A DNA stretch of 64,000 bases, taken from NCBI GenBank assembly GCA_963653535.1, contig CAVJWU010000002.1, positions 53,362 through 117,361 on the forward strand. The letters run 5' to 3'. A model generated the notes under the pieces. The model saw nothing but the letters and a program-made list of their open reading frames with translations, had not been told where the DNA came from and made no database searches. The stretch's first letter is position 1. Each line of letters starts with the position of its first letter. The translations under genes were made by a program, and so were the position numbers. Shown here one piece after another: positions 18,067 through 26,889 of this stretch. The DNA is from UBA3210 sp963653535 (GTDB lineage: Bacteria > Bacillota_I > Bacilli_A > RFN20 > CAG-449).

Positions 18067-18330
18067 TTAGCCGTGTAAACCACGTGCTTGACGATCCATG
18101 TCTTCAACGACAATATCGTAAATTTCACCTAAAGATCTACAATATTCAAGAACTTTCCAAGGTTCATTTGTATGATAATGAATTTTGATTAATTCATCAT
18201 CACCAACTGCTAGTAAGCAATCACCAACGAAATTTTTTTCAAAATATTCACTGATTGCATCTTCATCTAAATTTTTTCCTTCGATTAATAATTGAGTATC
18301 ATATCTAAATTCGATTGATTGTTCAGCCAT
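18067..18330 (-). CDS. Stand-alone FakA C-terminal-like domain protein
   Basis: 87 residues. It matches the piece of the fatty acid kinase FakA/YloV C-terminal region that ends LIKIHYHTNEPWKVLEY, followed by a degenerate form of the NMRxQ motif (EDMDRQ). In FakA this region interacts with the acyl carrier FakB. Here it is a free-standing protein without the DhaL kinase domain, with its own AGGAG, 11 bases after an HPt gene and ending at a terminator, so it is not a broken longer gene. Function unknown; a regulatory or binding role is inferred from its neighbours. Confidence 0.65.
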   Translation of the reverse strand: MAEQSIEFRYDTQLLIEGKNLDEDAISEYFEKNFVGDCLLAVGDDELIKIHYHTNEPWKVLEYCRSLGEIYDIVVEDMDRQARGLHG

Positions 18331-18341
18331 AATTTCTCCTT

Positions 18342-18704
18342 CTAGTGATAATCTTTTAATAATGAAATAAATTTATAATAAGGGATTTCGATATCTTCAA
18401 GTAAAGATAATACATCATCCGATTTTTTATTTCTTAACCTATCACAAACTATAGATATATTATCATATAATCGCGTAAAACACAAATAACCAATTTGAGA
18501 TTTTAATTTATGTGCATACATAAATGCTTGATCTAAATCATTTTCTTGTACTTTTTTATAAGTTTCTATGTATAAGTCTTGTTTTAAAAAATTATCTAAA
18601 ATCACTTTAATGAAGAAATCTTCATCATCGAGAAAATATAATTTTAACGCTTTATCGACATCAATACCAATCTTAATGAGATTTTCTTTAAATTTTTTAT
18701 CCAT
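18342..18704 (-). CDS. Histidine-containing phosphotransfer (HPt) domain protein
   Basis: 120 residues, almost entirely one helical HPt domain. The phosphorylatable His65 lies in YAHKLKSQIGYL, close to the HxLKG consensus. HPt proteins relay phosphate between receiver domains. The start at 18704, one base after the response regulator stop and with AAAGG before it, is chosen over upstream non-ATG starts. No sensor kinase is encoded nearby. Confidence 0.8.
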   Translation of the reverse strand: MDKKFKENLIKIGIDVDKALKLYFLDDEDFFIKVILDNFLKQDLYIETYKKVQENDLDQAFMYAHKLKSQIGYLCFTRLYDNISIVCDRLRNKKSDDVLSLLEDIEIPYYKFISLLKDYH

Positions 18705-18705
18705 A

Positions 18706-19395
18706 TTAACCTTTATAAATATATAAAATCTTTGGTCTGCCACCAGTAGAATAATCTATTTTTGTCTCTAAATAGTTTTCTTCCACTAGATAATTTAAAT
18801 AATGTCTAATCGTTACAATTGATAAAGGTAATTCTTTAGCAATTTGATCACAAGTTACTTCTTTACCGCCGTTAATTCTTAAGAAATTAATAAGAGTATT
18901 TAATGTTTGACCTTGAATACCTTTAGCGATTAAGCCGTTTTCATTAGATTCACTTCTAAAACTAAATAATGAATCAATTTCTTGTTGTGAAAGGATTTTT
19001 TCACGATCATATTGTTTAAACGCGACAAACTTATCAATAGCTTTTTTAAATCTTTGGTAATCAAAAGGTTTAATTAAATAATCTAAGCAACCGAGCAAAT
19101 ATAATTTTCTCACTTCATCAAATTTAGTTTCAGCAGTAACCATAATTACTTCATGTTTAAAGCCATAACGTTCACGTAATAATTTTAAAAATTGTTCTCC
19201 ATTCATCTGAGGAAGATAAAAATCAAGAACGATTAAATCGACATAATTTTTATCTAAAAAGTTTAATGCTTCTTGTCCGTTACTAACACAAGAAACAACT
19301 TCGACATAAGGATTTTTTTCTGTGTAATTACGATTAATTTGAGCGACCATCGGATCATCTTCAACAATTAAAACTTTGTATTTTGAAATAGCCAT
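18706..19395 (-). CDS. Response regulator, CitB/DcuR-like, with C-terminal winged helix
   Basis: 229 residues. The receiver domain (1-125) has the acidic pair EDD at 12-14, phosphoacceptor Asp58 in VLDFYLP and Lys109 in YLIKPF. The C-terminal part (about 165-229) is a winged-helix DNA-binding domain resembling CitB/MalR-type regulators. AGGAGG precedes the start. It is the first gene of a three-gene unit with an HPt protein and a FakA-C-like protein, and no histidine kinase is adjacent, unlike normal CitAB/DcuSR pairs. Confidence 0.87.
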   Translation of the reverse strand: MAISKYKVLIVEDDPMVAQINRNYTEKNPYVEVVSCVSNGQEALNFLDKNYVDLIVLDFYLPQMNGEQFLKLLRERYGFKHEVIMVTAETKFDEVRKLYLLGCLDYLIKPFDYQRFKKAIDKFVAFKQYDREKILSQQEIDSLFSFRSESNENGLIAKGIQGQTLNTLINFLRINGGKEVTCDQIAKELPLSIVTIRHYLNYLVEENYLETKIDYSTGGRPKILYIYKG

Positions 19396-19421
19396 TTAAA
19401 AGCCTCCTATACACTTAAATA

Positions 19422-19437
19422 AGTATAAATGTATACT
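19422..19437. promoter_or_regulatory. Palindrome upstream of the response regulator gene
   Basis: AGTATA-AATG-TATACT lies 26-42 bases before the start codon and overlaps a possible -10 (TATACT on the minus strand). It may be an autoregulatory operator; evidence is position and symmetry only. Confidence 0.35.
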
Positions 19438-19457
19438 ATTTAAATGTAATAATATTA

Positions 19458-19484
19458 ACTAAAAAGTGACAAAAAATGTCACTT
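19458..19484 (-). terminator. Terminator at the end of the ATP synthase operon
   Basis: An 8-bp stem AAGTGACA/TGTCACTT followed on the minus strand by TTTTAGTT, just after the stop of the membrane protein that closes the atp operon. Confidence 0.75.
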
Positions 19485-19490
19485 AATAAA

Positions 19491-20420
19491 TTATTCATCA
19501 ATGTTAATTGTATAAATTTCTTTATCATTACTTAGAGGATTTACGCTGCCATCATTATTCTTTAAAAGATGAATAATAGAAAAGATATTAAAAGCGATAA
19601 AGCCCATAATTGTTGCTAAGGATAATGAATCAACAATATCTAAGATATTTAATGTTAGATTATTAGTTCCAGTTCCTCCAAGATAATTATTAATACCACA
19701 TATACCTAAAATAGAACCTAAAACATGTAATAATCCATATACAATAACAAAACCAATTGTTAAATAAGCATCTAATAAAGTATCTTCAATCTTATCATTA
19801 AAAACGATTAAAAAGAATTTTTTAAAACATCTTAACGAAGAGAAAGTTAATAAAGCAACTAGACAACCATAGATAATAAATTGATACCCTAGTTCTTTCA
19901 TAATCAAGATAGATTTTTCATCTATCGTTATTCCACTTTGCGCCATCATCGTATTAAATTTTTCTGGATTAGAATAATATAAATTAGTCATTCCGATATA
20001 AGAAATACCATCGATAACAAGAAATACTGAAGCGATAATTAATATCACTTTAAGAATTCTTCTTAAGATAAAAATATTATTTAATAATGATTTTTTTGGA
20101 TCAACATTATTTACATCATTAATTTTACTTAATTTATAAATTTTATATAAATAATAAGCAAAATATAAAGGAAATACTAATTCAATTATCGAAGAAAAAA
20201 CAATAGAAGTAATACTAGAAGCAGTAATAGATGTAAGAGAGAAAATATTTGAAACAATGGTATAAGCAAAAATGACAATTGAATAGAAAATTAAACTAAT
20301 AATAAGGCCAATAAACTTATAAGAAGTAAAATGTTTTTTTAAAGCAATAACCTTATTAGATTCATTTTCTTTAAAAGATAACATTCTATTAACTTGATTA
20401 TTTAGTTCTTCTCTATTCAT
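19491..20420 (-). CDS. Integral membrane protein of unknown function at the 3' end of the atp operon
   Basis: 309 residues with about six hydrophobic segments (for example FIGLIISLIFYSIVIFAY and VILIIASVFLVIDGISYIG) and hydrophilic ends. Its ATG overlaps the atpC stop by one base, so it is translated as part of the ATP synthase operon. I recognise no family. The tight coupling suggests a role linked to the synthase or to membrane energetics, but this is inference. Confidence 0.7.
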   Translation of the reverse strand: MNREELNNQVNRMLSFKENESNKVIALKKHFTSYKFIGLIISLIFYSIVIFAYTIVSNIFSLTSITASSITSIVFSSIIELVFPLYFAYYLYKIYKLSKINDVNNVDPKKSLLNNIFILRRILKVILIIASVFLVIDGISYIGMTNLYYSNPEKFNTMMAQSGITIDEKSILIMKELGYQFIIYGCLVALLTFSSLRCFKKFFLIVFNDKIEDTLLDAYLTIGFVIVYGLLHVLGSILGICGINNYLGGTGTNNLTLNILDIVDSLSLATIMGFIAFNIFSIIHLLKNNDGSVNPLSNDKEIYTINIDE

Positions 20421-20833
20421 TATTTTACTTTACCTTCCCACAAAGCAATACGTGCTTCAGCACGGATTAAAGCTTTCTTTGCTCTTTCGATATCAATATT
20501 TGGATTAGTTGGAGCTTCACTTAAATAAGCATTAGCTCTTTCAAGAGCTTTTCTCGCTCTATCAATATCAATATCATCTTTTAGGTTAAAACTTGCAACG
20601 ATTAATTTAACTTCTTTTTCTAATACATTTAAGATACCTTCACCAATAAAAGCATATACCCTACCTTTTGAGACAGAATCAAAATAACAAATACTTGGTT
20701 CAATATTAGTCACTAATGGAAAGTGATGAGGAAGAATTGTTAATTCTCCATTACCACTTTTCACATGTAACAACGTAATATCGACTGGATCTAAAACTCC
20801 ATTTGGAGTTATTATACTTAAATTATAAGCCAT
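20420..20833 (-). CDS. atpC: F1 ATP synthase subunit epsilon
   Basis: 137 residues. The N-terminal beta sandwich begins MAYNLSIITPNGVLDPVDI, with ILPHHFPLVTNIEP typical of epsilon; a C-terminal helical hairpin (RARKALERANAYL) follows. It is part of the central stalk and inhibits wasteful ATP hydrolysis. Last synthase gene, starting one base after atpD. Confidence 0.96.
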   Translation of the reverse strand: MAYNLSIITPNGVLDPVDITLLHVKSGNGELTILPHHFPLVTNIEPSICYFDSVSKGRVYAFIGEGILNVLEKEVKLIVASFNLKDDIDIDRARKALERANAYLSEAPTNPNIDIERAKKALIRAEARIALWEGKVK

Positions 20834-20834
20834 A

Positions 20835-22229
20835 TTATAAGTTCTTAGCCTTTTCTACAGCTTCTTCGATTGTACCAACATATAAGAATGCTTGTTCTGG
20901 TAAATCATCATGTTTTCCATCTAAAATTTCTTTAAATGAACGAATTGTATCTTGTAATGTAACAAACTTTCCAGGGAAGCCATTAAAGACTTCAGCGACA
21001 TGGAATGGTTGAGAAAGGAAGTTTCTAATTCTTCTTGCTCTATTAACAGTTACTTTATCTTCATCAGATAATTCATCCATACCTAAAATTGCGATGATAT
21101 CTTGTAATTCTTTATATTTTTGTAGAATTGATTGTACTCCACGAGCGACTTCATAATGTTCTTTACCAACAATATTTGGATCAAGAATTGTTGATGAAGA
21201 TCCTAATGGATCAACTGCAGGATAAATACCTAAAGCAGCAGTACCTCTATCAAGAACAGTTTTAGCGTCAAGATGAGTGAATGTAGTTGCAGGAGCTGGG
21301 TCAGTTAAGTCATCAGCAGGAACATAAATTGCTTGAACTGAAGTAATTGAACCTTTGTTTGTGGAAGTAATTCTTTCTTGTAATTGGCCCATTTCTGTTG
21401 CAAGAGTTGGTTGATAACCAACCGCGGAAGGCATTCTACCAAGTAAAGCTGAAACTTCACTACCAGCTTGAGTAAATCTAAAGATGTTATCAATAAATAA
21501 TAAGACATCTTGATGTTCTTCATCACGGAAATATTCAGCCATAGTTAAACCAGATAAAGCGACTCTAAGTCTTGCTCCTGGTGGTTCGTTCATTTGACCG
21601 AAAACTAAGGCTGTTTTACTTAAAACGCCTGATTCTTTCATTTCATAGTAAAGGTCATTACCTTCACGTGTTCTTTCGCCAACACCAGCGAAAACGGAAA
21701 TACCATGTTTTTGTGTTGCAATGTTATTGATTAATTCTTGAATTAAAACTGTTTTACCAACACCAGCACCACCGAATAGACCGATTTTACCACCTTTAAC
21801 ATAAGGACAAAGTAAATCGATAACCTTAATACCAGTTTCGAGAATGACTGATTCAGTAGTTTGATCTTTGAACGCAGGTGGTTCACGGTGAATTGGATTT
21901 CTTTTTGTTTTAGGATCAACTTCACCAAGTCCATCAATAGGATCACCAAGAACATTAAACATTCTTCCTAATGTAGCTTCACCAACTGGAACTTCAATAG
22001 GATGACCTAAGTCAATCGCGTCCATTCCTCTTACTAAACCTTCTGTTGCGCCCATAGAGACACATCTAGCGACATCGTCACCAATATGTTGAGCGACTTC
22101 AATTGTTAAAGAAGAATCCTTTAAAGGAATTTGAATCGCAGTTAATAGTTCTGGCATATGACCATCAGGAAATCTAACGTCAATAATAGGACCTTGGATT
22201 TGAACAATTTTACCTATATTATTTTTCAT
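20835..22229 (-). CDS. atpD: F1 ATP synthase catalytic subunit beta
   Basis: 464 residues from the ATG at 22229, preceded by AGGAGG; the frame is open further upstream, but that part overlaps atpG and lacks beta-subunit sequence. Walker A GGAGVGKTVLI, the catalytic GERTREGNDLY segment, LLFIDNIF (Walker B) and the ALLGRMPSAVGYQPTLATEM stretch are intact. It carries the three catalytic sites of F1. Confidence 0.98.
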   Translation of the reverse strand: MKNNIGKIVQIQGPIIDVRFPDGHMPELLTAIQIPLKDSSLTIEVAQHIGDDVARCVSMGATEGLVRGMDAIDLGHPIEVPVGEATLGRMFNVLGDPIDGLGEVDPKTKRNPIHREPPAFKDQTTESVILETGIKVIDLLCPYVKGGKIGLFGGAGVGKTVLIQELINNIATQKHGISVFAGVGERTREGNDLYYEMKESGVLSKTALVFGQMNEPPGARLRVALSGLTMAEYFRDEEHQDVLLFIDNIFRFTQAGSEVSALLGRMPSAVGYQPTLATEMGQLQERITSTNKGSITSVQAIYVPADDLTDPAPATTFTHLDAKTVLDRGTAALGIYPAVDPLGSSSTILDPNIVGKEHYEVARGVQSILQKYKELQDIIAILGMDELSDEDKVTVNRARRIRNFLSQPFHVAEVFNGFPGKFVTLQDTIRSFKEILDGKHDDLPEQAFLYVGTIEEAVEKAKNL

Positions 22230-22239
22230 ATTACACCTC

Positions 22240-23097
22240 CTAAGATTGTGCATTAGCCCCGCCGACAACCTCTGTAATTTCTTGAGTAATTGATTGTTGA
22301 CGTGCTTTATTAAATTGAATTTGTAGTTTATTAATAATATCTGTTGCGTTATCAGTCGCGGATTCCATCGCGTTAGAACGTGAAGCGAATTCACTTACTG
22401 ATGATTCGATAACATAGGAATTAATTAAACTTTCGACATATAAAGGAATAAGAGAATCTAAAATTACTTTAGCATTTGGTTCAATTAACATATTCTTTTC
22501 TTTGTGTGATAAGACATAATTCTTATCTTCTTGAATAGGATAAATATCGACTACTTGAGGAATGAATGTAATTGAATTTTTAAAATGAGTATAAGCAATT
22601 TTTATTTTTGACACTTCATTCATTTGTAAACGAGAAATGACTTCATTTCTAATCTTTCTAATGTTTGAAATATCATATTGTGAAGCTAAAGTGACAAATT
22701 TATCATTAACTTTATAACCATTACGTTTAAAGTATGATAAGCCTTTAGTTCCAATAACTAAAACTTCATCTTTTTCTTTATCAATAAGAGGAACAACTTC
22801 TTTATAAAGATTATAATTATAACCTCCGCATAAACCTAAGGTTGATGTGATGACAATGAATAATGTTCCTTTTGTATCATCATTAGTGAAGAATGTGCTT
22901 TTTTGTTCTTCGGTTAAACTTTGAAGAACAACATTCATTAATGAATGTAAACTATCAGCATATTCTCCATTATATGAAAGACGTTTTTTCCAAGATTTTA
23001 ATTTTGCTGTAGAAACTAGACGCATTGCATTGGTGATTTTTTTAGTCGAATTAACGCTATTAATTCTTCTTTTAGTTTGTTGTAAACCACTTGCCAT
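22240..23097 (-). CDS. atpG: F1 ATP synthase subunit gamma
   Basis: 285 residues. N-terminal helix QQTKRRINSVNSTKKITNAM and C-terminal helix AMESATDNATDIINKLQIQF with ITQEITEVVGGA are the coiled-coil pair forming the rotor shaft. LCGGYNYNLYK is the conserved middle segment. It connects the catalytic head to the c ring. Confidence 0.96.
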   Translation of the reverse strand: MASGLQQTKRRINSVNSTKKITNAMRLVSTAKLKSWKKRLSYNGEYADSLHSLMNVVLQSLTEEQKSTFFTNDDTKGTLFIVITSTLGLCGGYNYNLYKEVVPLIDKEKDEVLVIGTKGLSYFKRNGYKVNDKFVTLASQYDISNIRKIRNEVISRLQMNEVSKIKIAYTHFKNSITFIPQVVDIYPIQEDKNYVLSHKEKNMLIEPNAKVILDSLIPLYVESLINSYVIESSVSEFASRSNAMESATDNATDIINKLQIQFNKARQQSITQEITEVVGGANAQS

Positions 23098-23108
23098 AAT
23101 CTAACCTC

Positions 23109-24608
23109 CTATCTAGCAAAATAATCTTGCATTACTTTATTTAATTTTTCTTCTAATTCTTTAGAAATAATTTTCTTTTCTGTTAATTCATCTAAGATAT
23201 CTACGTGATTCAAAGAAATTTCTTGATATAAACCATTTAAAGATTCTTTAACTTTAGAAGTTTCAAGATCATCTAAATATCTATTTTTCGCCGCGAATAA
23301 TTCGACGATTTGTTTATTAACATCATATGGTGCGTATTGTTCTTGTTTTAATACTTCCATAAGTTTTTCACCATGATTTAATACTCTCTTAGTTTCGGCA
23401 TCAAGATCAGAACCAAATTGTGAGAATGATAATAATTCATGATATGAAGCAAGTTCAATCTTTAATGAACCAGCAACTTGTTTCATCGCTTTAATTTGAG
23501 CAGCTGAACCAACTCTAGATACTGATAAACCAGAATCTACTGCAGGTCTTTGACCAGCGTTAAATAATTCAGTTTGTAAGAAGATTTGTCCATCAGTAAT
23601 TGAAATGACATTAGTTGGAATATAAGCAGAAATATCACCAGCTTGAGTTTCAATGATTGGTAAAGCAGTAATAGAACCGCCTCCACAACTTTCATTTACT
23701 CTACAAGCTCTTTCAAGTAGTCTACTATGTAAATAGAAGACATCGCCTGGATAAGCTTCTCTACCTGGAGCTCTTCTTAATAATAAAGCCATTGTTCTAT
23801 AAGCAACTGCGTGTTTAGATAAATCATCATATACGATTAATACGTCTTTACCTTGTTCCATCCATTCTTCCGCAATAGTTACACCTGAATAAGGAGCGAT
23901 ATATTGAATAGGAGCAAGTTCGCTAGCTGTTGCAGAAACTACTGTAGTATATTCTAAAGCGCCAGCTTTTCTTAATCTTTCAACGATATGCGCAACTGTC
24001 GAATTCTTTTGTCCAATTGCAACATAAATACAATAACAATCTTTGCCTTTTTGGTTTAAGATTGTATCAATAGCAATAGCGGTTTTACCTGTTTGTCTAT
24101 CACCGATAATTAATTCTCTTTGTCCTCTACCAATAGGAATCATTGCATCAATTGCTTTAATACCAGTTTGGAGTGGAACAGAAACTGATTTACGTGACAT
24201 AACGCCAGGAGCGATTCTTTCGATTGGTCTTTTGTGATCGAACTTAATATCACCAAGTCCATCAATTGGTTGGCCTAAGGCATTAACAACTCTACCTAAT
24301 AAACCATCACCGACTGGAACTTCAACAACTGCGCCAGTTCTTTTAACTAAGTCACCTTCTTTAATTTCTTCACAAGAGCCTAGCATAACGACACCGACAC
24401 TTTCTTCGTTGAGGTTAAAAGCCATACCGAAGATATTATTAGGGAATTCTAATAATTCATTAAGCATACATTTATCTAAACCGTAGACAGTTGCAACACC
24501 ATCACCGATTGAAACAACGCTACCAACGTCATTAGTTTCTAATTTATGAGTATACGATTTGATTTGTTCTTTAATTAATTCAGAAATTTCATTTGGTTTA
24601 ATAATCAT
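23109..24608 (-). CDS. atpA: F1 ATP synthase subunit alpha
   Basis: 499 residues. Walker A GDRQTGKTAIA, VYDDLSKHAVAYR, LLRRAPGREAYPGDVFYLHS and the arginine-finger region SVSRVGSAAQ are all present. It forms the non-catalytic nucleotide sites and supplies the arginine finger to beta. Confidence 0.98.
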   Translation of the reverse strand: MIIKPNEISELIKEQIKSYTHKLETNDVGSVVSIGDGVATVYGLDKCMLNELLEFPNNIFGMAFNLNEESVGVVMLGSCEEIKEGDLVKRTGAVVEVPVGDGLLGRVVNALGQPIDGLGDIKFDHKRPIERIAPGVMSRKSVSVPLQTGIKAIDAMIPIGRGQRELIIGDRQTGKTAIAIDTILNQKGKDCYCIYVAIGQKNSTVAHIVERLRKAGALEYTTVVSATASELAPIQYIAPYSGVTIAEEWMEQGKDVLIVYDDLSKHAVAYRTMALLLRRAPGREAYPGDVFYLHSRLLERACRVNESCGGGSITALPIIETQAGDISAYIPTNVISITDGQIFLQTELFNAGQRPAVDSGLSVSRVGSAAQIKAMKQVAGSLKIELASYHELLSFSQFGSDLDAETKRVLNHGEKLMEVLKQEQYAPYDVNKQIVELFAAKNRYLDDLETSKVKESLNGLYQEISLNHVDILDELTEKKIISKELEEKLNKVMQDYFAR

Positions 24609-24613
24609 CTCGT

Positions 24614-25150
24614 TTATCTCCCTTCTAATAGTACTTGTTTTAATGATTCTACTTTGTTCTTAATAGAAGCATCAAAAACATAGTCATTGATGACAACTTT
24701 AAATCCACCGATTAAGTTTTCATCAATTTTTAATTTAAGATAAATGTTCTTATTTATCTTTTTACCGATTGCACTAGCAATCTTTTCAATTTGGTCATTT
24801 GATAATTCACTTGAAGCATAGATATATCCTTCAGAAATACCATCTTTTTCATTAGATAAAGTAATAAATCCATCAATTATATCTTTAATATAATGAGCGC
24901 GATTATTATCAATAATAACCTTAAAAAATGCATTGATATGATGTGAAGGAGCATTGACGATAATTTTATCAATCAATTCTTTCTTCTCATCTTTAGAAAT
25001 AGTGTAGCATTCTAATAATTTAATAAATTGATCATCTTCATGTAATACTTCATTAATTGATTTTAAATAATCTCTATATTCAGTATTTTTATTTTCTTCT
25101 AAGGCGAGACTTAAAAGAGCTGATGCATATCTACTTGCTAAATTATTCAT
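24614..25150 (-). CDS. atpH: F1 ATP synthase subunit delta
   Basis: 178 residues. An N-terminal helical bundle (MNNLASRYASALLSLALEE) and a C-terminal part ending NDYVFDASIKNKVESLKQVL, with the LIGGFKVVI motif typical of delta. It fixes the peripheral stalk to the alpha3beta3 head. Its start overlaps the end of atpF by eight bases. Confidence 0.92.
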   Translation of the reverse strand: MNNLASRYASALLSLALEENKNTEYRDYLKSINEVLHEDDQFIKLLECYTISKDEKKELIDKIIVNAPSHHINAFFKVIIDNNRAHYIKDIIDGFITLSNEKDGISEGYIYASSELSNDQIEKIASAIGKKINKNIYLKLKIDENLIGGFKVVINDYVFDASIKNKVESLKQVLLEGR

Positions 25151-25730
25151 CAGATTCTACTTCCTTAATAAAGTCATCGACAATTTTATCATTGTCTGAC
25201 TTAGTCACTTCTCTTTCTAAAATAGCTTTAGAAGCATCGAGAGCGACATTAACAATTTCTTTACGAATTTCTTCTTTTGCTTTATTTTTTTCTTGTTCAA
25301 TTTCTTTCGCTAATAATTCTTTTTGATGAATTCTTTCTTCATCCATTTCCTTACTAGCGTTTTCTTTAATAGTTGCTGCATTCTTATTTGCTTCATCGAT
25401 AATGCTCTTAGCTTGATCTTGTAAAGAAGCAATACGATCATCAGCTTCTTTTTGTTTATTTAATGCATCTTCTTTATAAGCTTCAGCATTTTTAACTTGA
25501 GAAACTACATAATCTTGACGAGTTTGTAAAATTTTACGAACTGGTTTAAAAACAAAGAATCCGACAACGCAGAATAATATTAATGTTGAAGTTAATTGAA
25601 TGACTAATGATTGCCATGAGCCAAACATCTTATTAACAAATGTATCTTGTCCGACAGGTTGACTTTCGCATGAAGATAAACTTACTAATGAGATTAAACT
25701 AACTAATATTATTGATAATTTCTTTTTCAT
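25143..25730 (-). CDS. atpF: Fo ATP synthase subunit b, lipoprotein form
   Basis: 195 residues. The N-terminus (MKKKLSIILVSLISLVSL, then SSC) is a lipoprotein signal with lipobox LSSC at Cys21. It is followed by a separate transmembrane helix near 45-65 (LVIQLTSTLILFCVVGFFVF) and a long charged coiled coil, the peripheral stalk. Ordinary b subunits lack the lipoprotein signal; mycoplasmas are known to have it. Confidence 0.93.
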   Translation of the reverse strand: MKKKLSIILVSLISLVSLSSCESQPVGQDTFVNKMFGSWQSLVIQLTSTLILFCVVGFFVFKPVRKILQTRQDYVVSQVKNAEAYKEDALNKQKEADDRIASLQDQAKSIIDEANKNAATIKENASKEMDEERIHQKELLAKEIEQEKNKAKEEIRKEIVNVALDASKAILEREVTKSDNDKIVDDFIKEVESDE

Positions 25731-25736
25731 TGAGGA

Positions 25737-26006
25737 TTAGTGAACGAATAAGAGTAATAAAGCAATTAAGAAAGCGTAAATACCAGTTGTTTCACAAAGT
25801 GCACAACCTAAGATCATTGTTGAACGAATTGAACCAGCTGCTTCTGGATTTCTTGCAACACCTTCAACACCTGCTTTACAAACGTAACCTTCACCGATAC
25901 CAGGACCAATACCACCAAGTACTGCAATACCTGATCCTAATAACGCTAAACCTGCGCTAAAATATTCATTGTAAGTTGCTGCTTCTGCTAATAAATTTAA
26001 TAACAT
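25737..26006 (-). CDS. atpE: Fo ATP synthase subunit c with two-carboxylate, Na+-type ion site
   Basis: 89 residues, two transmembrane helices joined by the polar loop ARNPEAAGS. Helix 1 carries GIGPGIGEGY with Glu39; helix 2 carries ALCETTGIY with Glu72, Thr73 and Tyr77. Spacing matches the Na+ c ring of Ilyobacter (Gln32, Glu65, Ser66, Tyr70), but the Gln is replaced by Glu, giving the two-carboxylate arrangement described for Fusobacterium nucleatum. Na+ coupling is therefore likely but not proven. Confidence 0.95.
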   Translation of the reverse strand: MLLNLLAEAATYNEYFSAGLALLGSGIAVLGGIGPGIGEGYVCKAGVEGVARNPEAAGSIRSTMILGCALCETTGIYAFLIALLLLFVH

Positions 26007-26021
26007 TTTTATACCTCCTTG

Positions 26022-26810
26022 TTATTTGTTCATTGCGTTAGTTAAGTTTCTCACTTCTTCTAACTTAGCAAGACTTTCCTTATATTCTTTTTCGTTTTGA
26101 TTTGCAATGTCTTCTGGAACTTCATTTTTAATTAAAGCCATTGATAACAATGTATAAACAGTGGTTTGAATGTAAGCACTGAAGACATCAAAGTAAGCGT
26201 GTAATACTGGAGCGACTATAACTGCAGGAGAAATAAATCCTCCAGCGAATGTTAAGTGGTTAACTTCAAACGCCCAATATACCATTCTCATAATAACGTA
26301 ACCTGCGACTGCATTACCGAACAAACGGAAAGATAAACTTAGTAATGGAGCCCACATTGATAACAAGTTAATCGGTAACATAACCCCAATCGGTTCGATA
26401 TAACGATGGAAATATCTCCACTTGTTATAATATGCAGCAGTGGCATGGATGAGAATGAAGGTAGTTAAACCTAATGTTACTGGTATGTATAAATATGAAA
26501 TTGGAGATTCAAATCCTAATAATCCAATTAACATACTCATGAATAGATAGATGTATAATCCACCATAAACGGCACCAGCAATCTTTTTAAATTGAATACC
26601 TAAGTTTTCACCAATCGTTTTGTCAATAAAGGAAACATACATTTCTGCAAGTAACATAATCCCTTTTGGCTTCTCTAATGGATCTACTTTCTTCGATTTA
26701 AAATAGACAATTAAGCTTAATATCGTAATGATTAGAATAATTCCGAGACTCACAATGAGCTCTGCAGGAAATATATCAGTTGAGAATGTAATACCTAATA
26801 TATTACTCAT
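26022..26810 (-). CDS. atpB: Fo ATP synthase subunit a
   Basis: 262 residues with five or six membrane helices. The essential arginine lies in LSLSFRLFGNAVAGYVI, the helix that contacts the c-ring carboxylate. It forms the ion half-channels. The C-terminal tail is charged and cytoplasmic. First core gene of the operon after the AtpI-like gene. Confidence 0.95.
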   Translation of the reverse strand: MSNILGITFSTDIFPAELIVSLGIILIITILSLIVYFKSKKVDPLEKPKGIMLLAEMYVSFIDKTIGENLGIQFKKIAGAVYGGLYIYLFMSMLIGLLGFESPISYLYIPVTLGLTTFILIHATAAYYNKWRYFHRYIEPIGVMLPINLLSMWAPLLSLSFRLFGNAVAGYVIMRMVYWAFEVNHLTFAGGFISPAVIVAPVLHAYFDVFSAYIQTTVYTLLSMALIKNEVPEDIANQNEKEYKESLAKLEEVRNLTNAMNK

Positions 26811-26889
26811 AATTGCCTCCTTCTAGATAACCTTGATTATTATAAAATTTTTAAATTTAATTTTCTATTAATTTCGAGTGAAAATGAGG

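Noticed and set aside
20835..22394. Longer AtpD with a 55-residue N-terminal extension
   Set aside because: The extra part overlaps atpG, has no ribosome-binding site and does not resemble the beta subunit; AGGAGG precedes the ATG at 22229.
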